Assembly (NCBI GenBank): GCA_003222755.1
Contig: QHXA01000216.1
Span: 593 to 6,851 of the forward strand
DNA: 6,259 nt
From: Acidobacteriota bacterium
GTDB lineage: Bacteria > Acidobacteriota > Terriglobia > 20CM-2-55-15
Direction: 5' to 3'
Position numbers and translations under genes: made by a program. Below are positions 1 through 4,926 of this stretch, piece by piece (positions within the stretch are counted from its first letter, which is position 1; every line of letters starts with the position of its first letter). Under the pieces are notes generated by a model that saw only the letters and a program-made list of their open reading frames with translations, was not told where the DNA came from and made no database searches.

Positions 1-745
1 CGCCGGGCGCGCTGAAGCTTACCTTGGTCTCCAATGTTGCGGGCTTTCCGTAGACGCGTTGGCTCATGATGTCCGGATCAAAATGAACTTTGCCCGAACC
101 TCGATAGACGATCCATCGGATCCGCACGCCCTGTTGCCGGCGGTCCCCGGGATCAGAGACTGGCTTAGGCCGGCCATCGTCAGTGGCCGTCGCGGTCAAC
201 GTGAGCGTATCTCCCAATTTGATGGTTTGAGCAGGGCTGCCCACGATAGAAGGCGGAACATTCTCAAAGTCGATGTCACCGATTCCCGTAGTCATCAACA
301 AAGCATCGCGCGGAGAATTCTTGGAAATGATTCCTTGATCTACTTCCCATTCCGGCAGGAGCCACCCTTTCGCCTGGCTGGTTCTGCCATACGAGGTTAA
401 TGTCCACACGGCTCTCTTGTCTTTGGGCCAGTCTTTCGGAACCACAACTCCGAACACCCACCATCTCGGCGACGGGTAGAAATGTGTTGGCTGACCTTGA
501 TCAATATTCCCCAGATCGAAGTTGTTGCCGGGGCCAATTGGAATGTCGACCTCTTCTTCCGAGTTTCTGTTGAAATACCCGTAATACAGCGTGTACGTCC
601 CGTCAGGATTCATTTTCCAGCCGTTGAATGTCGGACTCACATCCTGTCCTCGTGCGTACTTGATCTGAGCCCCCGCACTCACGGCTACGCCGCACGCCAA
701 AAAAACGAAAAGCGAGACCACGGCCCGATGGACGTGCTGCCTCAT
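1..745 (-). CDS. Secreted protein with Ig-like segment, 3' end missing (family recognised, function unknown)
   Basis: The frame is open from an ATG at 745 to the window edge, giving 248 codons with no stop, so the C-terminus is missing. Residues 1-26 look like a Sec signal peptide: basic start, hydrophobic VVSLFVFLACGVAV, and an AGA/Q cleavage site. The mature protein opens with a conserved-looking aromatic domain (about 27-136): GWKMNPDGTYTLYYGYFNRN, then IPIGPGNNF, QPTHFYP, WTLTSYG and LLPEWEVD. I remember this pattern from uncharacterised secreted proteins of Acidobacteriota and similar soil bacteria. Residues 164-190 (PPSIVGSPAQTIKLGDTLTL, then TATATDD) resemble the first strands of a bacterial Ig-like domain. 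The start is supported by AAAGGA 8 bases upstream. It lies 219 bp downstream of the cytochrome/copper protein on the same strand and is probably co-transcribed with it. I infer an extracytoplasmic binding or structural role; no catalytic motif is visible. Confidence 0.85.
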   Translation of the reverse strand, partial: MRQHVHRAVVSLFVFLACGVAVSAGAQIKYARGQDVSPTFNGWKMNPDGTYTLYYGYFNRNSEEEVDIPIGPGNNFDLGNIDQGQPTHFYPSPRWWVFGVVVPKDWPKDKRAVWTLTSYGRTSQAKGWLLPEWEVDQGIISKNSPRDALLMTTGIGDIDFENVPPSIVGSPAQTIKLGDTLTLTATATDDGRPKPVSDPGDRRQQGVRIRWIVYRGSGKVHFDPDIMSQRVYGKPATLETKVSFSAPG

Positions 746-753
746 TCCGCTAT

Positions 754-759
754 TCCTTT
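754..759 (-). promoter_or_regulatory. Ribosome binding site AAAGGA, formed at the repeat edge
   Basis: On the minus strand AAAGGA lies 8 bases before the ATG at 745. Five of its six bases (AAAGG, 755-759) belong to the outermost copy of the repeated sequence ACGCTAATGAAAGG, so the repeat cluster supplies most of this translation signal. The same AAAGG directly follows the stop codon of the upstream gene near 958-962. Confidence 0.6.
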
Positions 760-971
760 CATTAGCGTCGGGCCCACCATCCGGACGCTACGGTACACCG
801 CTTCGCGGCCTTCTTGGTACCGGTTGGTCCCCCCACGCCTTTCATTAGCGTCGGGCCCACCATCCGGATCATTACTTGAGGCTGCGCGCTGTCGCGCTTG
901 CGCTCCGCGTCGGTACACCGCTTCGCGGCCTTCTTGGTAGCGGCCGGTCCCCCCACGCCTTTCATCAGCGT
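755..971. repeat. Intergenic composite repeat cluster (two modules, two to three copies)
   Basis: Module A (31 bp, starting CCTTTCATTAGCGTCGGGCC) occurs identically at 755-785 and 838-868. A third, truncated copy (14 bp, one mismatch) at 958-971 overlaps the end of the copper-protein gene. Module B (47 bp, starting CGGTACACCGCTTCGCGGCC and ending in a C6 run plus ACG) occurs at 791-837 and 911-957 with three mismatches (820/940, 824/944, 825/945). B followed by A recurs with a 120-bp period. In the first B copy, CGGTAC (791-796) and GTACCG (817-822) form a perfect inverted repeat around a small CCGC-TTC-GCGG hairpin (798-808); the second copy has lost the outer pairing. The 42-bp spacer 869-910 holds another hairpin, GCGCG (884-888) with CGCGC (893-897). 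No transposase is encoded. It may be a REP- or MITE-like non-autonomous element, but that is inference. It fills the whole intergenic region. Confidence 0.85.
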
Positions 972-2281
972 GCGCTGCTCAGCACCTGCGGCACCGCTCT
1001 TCGCGCTTCGGTTTCTTTTTTGAAATCCTGTTCGGACATGTAATACCAACTGATCCACGCCGATCCCATTTCATCGACCGTTCGTTGCCCCCATGTGATC
1101 TGTGCATCCGGATCAGGGTTGAACTTGTTCGCGGCGGTGTTGTCGTGCCACGAAATCGAATGCAGAACGGTCCCTGAGGGCAGCAGCGGCGCCGCATCAT
1201 CGTGGTAGACGTAGTTGATGTGCCAATTGAAATAGAACTTCGCACACGACAGCATCTCGACCTTGCCCGTTGGGTAAATGGCCTCCAGGCACTCTGCCTT
1301 TCCACGGTTATGCATGTGAGGTTGGAATGACAACAGCCGGGCGGGCTTCAGCAGCGTGAGATAGCCGTCGGACCGAACGTTAGCCGTGTTGGGACGAAGG
1401 TCAATCTTCGCAACACTGACCGTGGTCGAGGAAATCACGTGCTTCGGAACATAACCTTTGGGATAGAACGTGAGACCGAGAGCGACGTTGGTTGGCGTCT
1501 CCTGGCCGCTCGCATGCAGGTGCAATTGAAAGTTAATTTTTGTCCCCGCCTTGATTAAACGGCCAGAGCCTTCCGGGAACACGTCACCCTTCTTGCCGAT
1601 CGCATACTCATTAAGGAAAACTCCCTGCTCTCCTACTTCAAGCGCCCCGTCGGTGCCATCGAGTTGACCACTATTGCGGGTCTCGTCCGTGGGCTCGACA
1701 ATCGATGTTCTGATGTGATGGATCACCGGGAATCCTTTAATGGGAATGATCTGGACACCTTTGACGTATCGATCTTCCTTCAGACCGGGATCTACAAGAA
1801 TGTCCGGCCACTGGTCGGGTGCGTTAGCTCGAACCACGACGTCCTTCGGCAAATTGATGATGAGATCCGGCTGACCGATCTGCCACGTTTCCTTATCTTC
1901 GAATTTGCGGGCGGGCGGCATGTCGGCTGGATTTCCCTTCGGCGCCCCATTGTCCACCCACTTAACGATGACGGCGATTTCCTCATCCGATAAAGAAATG
2001 TCGTTACTGAAGCGTTGGATGCCCACGTTTTTATCGATGTGCCACGGCGGCATCTCTCGCATGAGCACTTTCTCTTTAATCGACTTGGCCCAGGGTCTGG
2101 CTTCCTCATACGTCAGTAATGACATTGGTGCAAACGTCCCAGGCCGGTGACATACCTGACAGCGCTCTTGAAGGATTGGTGCGACATCCTTGGTGAAGGT
2201 AATCTGAGTCTGCGCCATGGCTGACGTTGCAACCAATGTGATCACGACAATCGATAATGGGCCGAAGACACCACTTTTCAT
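965..2281 (-). CDS. Secreted c-type cytochrome fused to type II copper (PHM/DBH-like) monooxygenase
   Basis: The 438-residue protein starts with a signal peptide (1-23, cleavage near AMA/Q). A short monoheme cytochrome c domain follows (about 27-112): heme motif CQVCH at 41-45, with M75 or M77 in MREMPPW as candidate axial ligand. Residues 135-420 resemble the two-domain fold of copper type II, ascorbate-dependent monooxygenases. Candidate CuH ligands are H188/H189 (VIHHI) and H254 or H256 (FQLHLHASG). Candidate CuM ligands are H322 and H324 (PHMHNRG) plus M405 (TVDEM). These match in order the HH...H...HxH...M pattern known from peptidylglycine monooxygenase. The C-terminal stretch FYFNWHINYVY then TVDEMGSAWISWYY also fits the Cu2_monoox_C family. 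The start is fixed by AGGAGG 6 bases upstream (2288-2293). I infer a periplasmic oxygenase or oxidase fed electrons through its own heme; the substrate is unknown. The gene ends with tandem TGA TGA codons inside a repeat copy. Confidence 0.9.
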   Translation of the reverse strand: MKSGVFGPLSIVVITLVATSAMAQTQITFTKDVAPILQERCQVCHRPGTFAPMSLLTYEEARPWAKSIKEKVLMREMPPWHIDKNVGIQRFSNDISLSDEEIAVIVKWVDNGAPKGNPADMPPARKFEDKETWQIGQPDLIINLPKDVVVRANAPDQWPDILVDPGLKEDRYVKGVQIIPIKGFPVIHHIRTSIVEPTDETRNSGQLDGTDGALEVGEQGVFLNEYAIGKKGDVFPEGSGRLIKAGTKINFQLHLHASGQETPTNVALGLTFYPKGYVPKHVISSTTVSVAKIDLRPNTANVRSDGYLTLLKPARLLSFQPHMHNRGKAECLEAIYPTGKVEMLSCAKFYFNWHINYVYHDDAAPLLPSGTVLHSISWHDNTAANKFNPDPDAQITWGQRTVDEMGSAWISWYYMSEQDFKKETEARRAVPQVLSSAR

Positions 2282-2335
2282 GCGCTACCTCCTGAGACAG
2301 GTTCTTTCGTTTTTTCGAAATGAATCTCCCCTGTT

Positions 2336-2365
2336 CTTATATGCAATGTGGCCGGGTACATGCAA
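2336..2365 (-). promoter_or_regulatory. Candidate sigma-70-type promoter for the minus-strand pair
   Basis: Read on the minus strand, TTGCAT (2360-2365) is followed after 18 bases by TATAAG (2336-2341). The -10 matches five of six consensus bases, but the -35 only three. The expected start near 2329 would give a leader of about 48 bases. That leader contains a small inverted repeat, TTTCG/CGAAA (2306-2320), and the AGGAGG site. Confidence 0.4.
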
Positions 2366-2385
2366 ATTCTTTTGATGGACAAAAG

Positions 2386-2414
2386 TTGACTGCAGGTGCG
2401 CAGTTCGATGTAAA
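2386..2414 (+). promoter_or_regulatory. Candidate sigma-70-type promoter with a dyad in its spacer
   Basis: TTGACT (2386-2391) and TGTAAA (2409-2414) are separated by 17 bases, which is optimal spacing. They match five and four consensus bases. The predicted start near 2421 leaves a leader of about 22 bases before the GTG at 2443. The spacer contains the inverted repeat ACTGC-AGGTGC-GCAGT (2389-2404), overlapping the -35, which could be an operator. The dyad could also be chance. Confidence 0.5.
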
Positions 2415-2442
2415 TTGCTCTGCATTAGAGAGAAGGTGAATC

Positions 2443-4161
2443 GTGCTTCAAAAGACTATTTTGTTAAAAACCGTGACGGCGACAGTGCTCATTATGTTTT
2501 CTGCCGCTGCTCATTTGGTAGCCGTGCAAAATTCCCCCCCTTCAGTCTCCTTGACGGGCCTCGTCAGCTCGCAGAAGGAAGGCCCGATGGAGGGTGTGCT
2601 CGTTAGCGCCAAGCGTGCGGGTTCGACGATCACAGTTACAGTCGTGAGCGATGCACAAGGACGCTACAGCTTCCCGAAGAACAGGCTGGATCCGGGCCAG
2701 TACTCGGTACGGATCCGGGCGATCGGATACGAACTGCAGCGGTCGGAGACGGTGATCGTCACGGCTGAACAGGCAGCTCACCAAGATTTGAAGTTAGTCG
2801 AGACACAAGATCTTGCCTATCAGCTCTCGAATGGAGAGTGGCTGATGAGCATGCCGGGCACTGACGAACAGAAGCAAGCGTTGCTCGGTTGCACGCAATG
2901 CCACACTTTGGAGCCTATTGTCCGCTCGCGCTACACCGCCACTGAGTTTCCGAAGATATTAGACCGGATGAACCGTTACGCGCAGGGGAGCACGCGGCTG
3001 CGGCCTCAGTTGCGGCCCAACACTCATGGGCGCGGCGTAACGGGCGACGGCATGGCCGGACGAGAAGGAGAGAATCCCGCACGGCAAGCACAAATGGCCA
3101 AAACCGCCGAATTCGTGAGCACCATCAATCTCAGTTCATCGTCCCGATGGCAGTACCCGTTGAAGACCCTACCACGCCCCAAGGGCAAGGCCACGCAGGT
3201 GATTATCACCGAATACGATTTGCCTCGCCCGGAGACATTACCGCATGATGCAGCCGCGGATTCCGCTGGGATGATCTGGTATAGCGATTTTGGTTCACAC
3301 TATTTGGGCATGCTCGATCCGAAGACCGGTAAGGTGATGGAATACCCGATCCCGATCACCAAACCCGGAGCCCCCCTCGGCTCTCTGGATCTGGTTTTCG
3401 ACAAACAGAGCAATATATGGCTGGGGACCATGTATCAGGGCAGCCTTGCGAAGTTCGACCGAAAGACACAGAAATTCCAAACCTGGGGCTCTCCGAAGTT
3501 CCAAGAACGCGACGAGGCGCGCATCGCGATGGTGATGCCGATCAACAATGACGTGGACGGCATCGTGTGGATCGGCGGCGACGATGAGTATCGCGTGGAG
3601 ATCAAAACGGGCGAGTGGCAAGCCATCGACTATGATGAGGGCCAGTCCAAGGATTCCTCCATCGTGCGGGGATTGAGCGCTTACGGCGTCGCCTCGGATT
3701 CAAAGAATAACTTTTACGGTTTGAACCTCAACGGCACGTACATCATCAAGAAGGACGCGAAGACCGGAAAAATCACCCCCTACGCCACACCGACTCCCAA
3801 TTCCGGCCCCCGCCGCGGGCACATGGATTCCGAGGACCGTTTGTGGTTTGCCGAGTTCCGTGGCAATCGAATCGCAATGTTCGACACCAAGACCGGAAAG
3901 TTTCGCGAATGGCCGGTTCCGACTCCATGGACCAACGTCTACGATGCAATCTACGACAAGGCCGGATATGCATGGGGCGGCGGAATGAATAATGATCACG
4001 TCGTGAGACTGAACACAAACACGGGGGAAAGCACCGAGTATTTGCTTCCAAGAACCACAAACATTCGGCGGGTGAATGTCGATAACTCGACGAACCCGCC
4101 CACATTCTGGGTCGGCAACAACCTGGAAGGAATAATCATCAGGGTGGAACCCCTCGAATAG
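2443..4161 (+). CDS. Secreted carboxypeptidase-regulatory-like / cytochrome c / Vgb-like beta-propeller protein
   Basis: The 572-residue product has three parts after a signal peptide (1 to about 27; ILLKTVTATVLIMFSAAAHL). Residues 35-118 fit a carboxypeptidase-regulatory-like beta-sandwich: VSLTGLVSSQ, GVLVSAKRAGSTITVTVVSD, GRYSFP, GQYSVRIRAIGYE. Residues 130-228 form a single-heme cytochrome c with CTQCH at 150-154; M176 and M204 are possible distal ligands. Residues 252-568 carry repeated propeller blades with the signatures MIWYSDFGSHYLGMLDPKTG, RLWFAEFRGNRIAMFDTKTG and YLLP, typical of virginiamycin B lyase-like (Vgb) and SMP-30-like propellers. H460 and E471 fall near where Vgb has catalytic His and Glu, but their spacing looks shorter than I recall for true lyases, so antibiotic lyase activity is unlikely. 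The GTG start gives the intact signal peptide and follows GAGAGAAGG. It is divergent from the copper-protein gene. I infer an envelope redox or sensor-like protein; substrate unknown. Confidence 0.9.
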   Translation: MLQKTILLKTVTATVLIMFSAAAHLVAVQNSPPSVSLTGLVSSQKEGPMEGVLVSAKRAGSTITVTVVSDAQGRYSFPKNRLDPGQYSVRIRAIGYELQRSETVIVTAEQAAHQDLKLVETQDLAYQLSNGEWLMSMPGTDEQKQALLGCTQCHTLEPIVRSRYTATEFPKILDRMNRYAQGSTRLRPQLRPNTHGRGVTGDGMAGREGENPARQAQMAKTAEFVSTINLSSSSRWQYPLKTLPRPKGKATQVIITEYDLPRPETLPHDAAADSAGMIWYSDFGSHYLGMLDPKTGKVMEYPIPITKPGAPLGSLDLVFDKQSNIWLGTMYQGSLAKFDRKTQKFQTWGSPKFQERDEARIAMVMPINNDVDGIVWIGGDDEYRVEIKTGEWQAIDYDEGQSKDSSIVRGLSAYGVASDSKNNFYGLNLNGTYIIKKDAKTGKITPYATPTPNSGPRRGHMDSEDRLWFAEFRGNRIAMFDTKTGKFREWPVPTPWTNVYDAIYDKAGYAWGGGMNNDHVVRLNTNTGESTEYLLPRTTNIRRVNVDNSTNPPTFWVGNNLEGIIIRVEPLE

Positions 4162-4237
4162 CACGCTTGAGGCTTCAGAACTCGTGAGGTCGAGGAATTG
4201 AGAGTGAATCGTTGTGAAGCGAAAAATCCTCTGGCGC

Positions 4238-4272
4238 AGGAGAGGACTAATATAGCGCATCGAGCCTCTCCT
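4238..4272. terminator. Hairpin downstream of the propeller gene, possible terminator
   Basis: AGGAGAGG (4238-4245) pairs perfectly with CCTCTCCT (4265-4272) across a 19-base loop. An alternative, mutually exclusive stem pairs TCCTCT (4227-4232) with AGAGGA (4241-4246). It lies 77 bases past the stop of the plus-strand gene. There is no T-run after the stem, so intrinsic termination is uncertain. Confidence 0.35.
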
Positions 4273-4282
4273 CAGCCGAAAT

Positions 4283-4312
4283 TGTAGCGGGTGGTCATAG
4301 ACCGCCCCTACA
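4283..4312. terminator. Strong GC-rich palindrome between convergent genes (bidirectional terminator or REP-like)
   Basis: TGTAG (4283-4287) and GGGTGGTC (4289-4296) pair with GACCGCCC (4300-4307) and CTACA (4308-4312) around an ATA loop. The stem has 13 pairs with one bulged C (4288) and one G-U pair. It lies between two convergent stop codons, 19 bases from the end of the minus-strand gene. No long T-run follows on either strand. I recall similar GTAGGGGCGGTC-type palindromes scattered in other bacterial genomes, so a dispersed REP-like origin is possible. The rest of 4162-4331 holds no gene that I can support. Confidence 0.5.
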
Positions 4313-4331
4313 GTGAGATGAGGACCAAGAA

Positions 4332-4733
4332 TCAGTTTTGTGGGACGACATCCTCAGCAGCTCCGGCAAAAACTTTTCGGCCGTCCGCAAACGTGACGTT
4401 GCCGCCGGACGCATTATTGGAACCATCCTTTGCTCGAAAGCCCTCGACCTTGATTACGTCGCCGGGCTTCAAAATCTCCTTCGTAATCCCTCGCCTCAAT
4501 AGCATGCCCGGAGGACCACCAGAGAAGCCCCACGTTGTGACCTTTCCACTCTCATCTTTTACATCTACGTAGAACCAAATATGCGGATTCGTCCATTCGA
4601 CTTTTTTCACGACACCGGTCACTTTAACAGGCTTGTTGGCGTCGTACTCCGCCTGAAACGCGTGGTGCGCGAACACAGCTATTGAAGGTATCAACAGCAC
4701 ACAAGCCGTGAGGACCGCAAATCTCGTTTTCAT
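4332..4733 (-). CDS. Small secreted DUF6152-like protein
   Basis: The product is 133 residues. I chose the ATG at 4733 over an in-frame ATG at 4763 because GGAGG lies 7 bases upstream of it and it begins exactly at a signal peptide (MKTRFAVLTACVLLIPSIAV). The predicted cleavage VFA/HHAF puts His23 at the mature N-terminus. The rest is a compact, beta-rich domain: KPVKVTGVVKKVEWTNPHIW (35-53), VTTWGF, GMLLRRGITKEILKPGD (76-92), VEGFRAKDGSN and FADGRKVFAG. These features match my memory of the DUF6152 family, which is common in Acidobacteriota and Proteobacteria and has no known function. The domain looks OB-fold-like, but that is inference. It converges with the propeller gene and is divergent from the PDFTGVW protein gene, sharing its control region. 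Conserved HH and NPH could bind metal. Confidence 0.88.
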   Translation of the reverse strand: MKTRFAVLTACVLLIPSIAVFAHHAFQAEYDANKPVKVTGVVKKVEWTNPHIWFYVDVKDESGKVTTWGFSGGPPGMLLRRGITKEILKPGDVIKVEGFRAKDGSNNASGGNVTFADGRKVFAGAAEDVVPQN

Positions 4734-4740
4734 CTCGTGA

Positions 4741-4745
4741 CCTCC
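4741..4745 (-). promoter_or_regulatory. GGAGG ribosome binding site fixing the start at 4733
   Basis: GGAGG on the minus strand sits 7 bases before the ATG at 4733. The alternative ATG at 4763 has only a weak purine stretch upstream and would add ten residues (MSKATLGGHE) in front of the signal peptide. Confidence 0.75.
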
Positions 4746-4782
4746 AAGAGTCGCTTTACTCATTTTTTCCGCGATCGTGTTC

Positions 4783-4788
4783 GTTATA
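4783..4788 (-). promoter_or_regulatory. Weak -10 candidate for the small secreted protein
   Basis: TATAAC on the minus strand matches five of six -10 bases and would start transcription about 43 bases before the ATG. No good -35 lies at 16-18 bases; TTTACA occurs 22 bases upstream. The lack of a -35 would suit activator dependence, and the CAACGCATC repeats lie just upstream (4823-4850). Confidence 0.3.
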
Positions 4789-4822
4789 TGTAACCGCCAG
4801 TCGTACTTTTTGTAAAGATCTG

Positions 4823-4850
4823 CAACGCATCCAACGCATCACAACGCATC
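4823..4850 (+). repeat. Three 9-bp direct repeats CAACGCATC in the divergent control region
   Basis: CAACGCATC occurs perfectly at 4823-4831, 4832-4840 and 4842-4850. Start-to-start spacing is 9 and 10 bases, about one helical turn, so all copies face nearly the same side of the DNA. The array ends 9 bases before the TTGACA -35 at 4860 and lies upstream of the minus-strand -10 at 4783-4788. This placement fits binding sites for a regulator of both divergent genes; it could also be a simple slippage repeat. Confidence 0.7.
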
Positions 4851-4859
4851 ATGCCACGT

Positions 4860-4888
4860 TTGACATCAGAAGACACGTCATCTAAACT
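4860..4888 (+). promoter_or_regulatory. Candidate sigma-70-type promoter for the PDFTGVW protein gene
   Basis: A perfect -35 TTGACA (4860-4865) is followed after 17 bases by TAAACT (4883-4888), which matches four of six -10 bases. Transcription would start near 4895, about 32 bases before the ATG at 4927. GGAG (4915-4918) is the ribosome binding site. The CAACGCATC repeats lie directly upstream. Confidence 0.55.
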
Positions 4889-4926
4889 CCGGCGAAATTC
4901 TTGTTTTTAGGGGCGGAGATCTGGCC

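Noticed and set aside
482..940. A 152-codon plus-strand open frame.
   Set aside because: It is antisense to the secreted Ig-like protein and then runs through the repeat cluster; no recognisable domain.
755..971. CRISPR array or riboswitch as explanation for the repeats.
   Set aside because: Only two full copies exist, the spacers are 5 and 42 bp and unlike CRISPR spacers, and the repeat extends into a stop codon. No conserved riboswitch core is visible.
762..1058. A 98-codon minus-strand open frame with repeated MKGVGGP...TKKAAKRCT segments.
   Set aside because: It is the translation of the intergenic repeat cluster joined to an out-of-frame part of the copper-protein gene. Its internal repetition mirrors the DNA repeat, and it has no independent start signal or domain.
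3820..3920. Streptogramin (virginiamycin B) lyase, hence antibiotic resistance.
   Set aside because: The propeller is Vgb-like, but the His-Glu spacing appears shorter than I recall for true lyases, and the fusion to a cytochrome and signal peptide points to another role.
3700..4260. A 186-codon minus-strand open frame opposite the propeller gene.
   Set aside because: It lies almost wholly antisense to a gene with clear domains, has no ribosome binding site or family resemblance, and is explained as a mirror of the coding frame.
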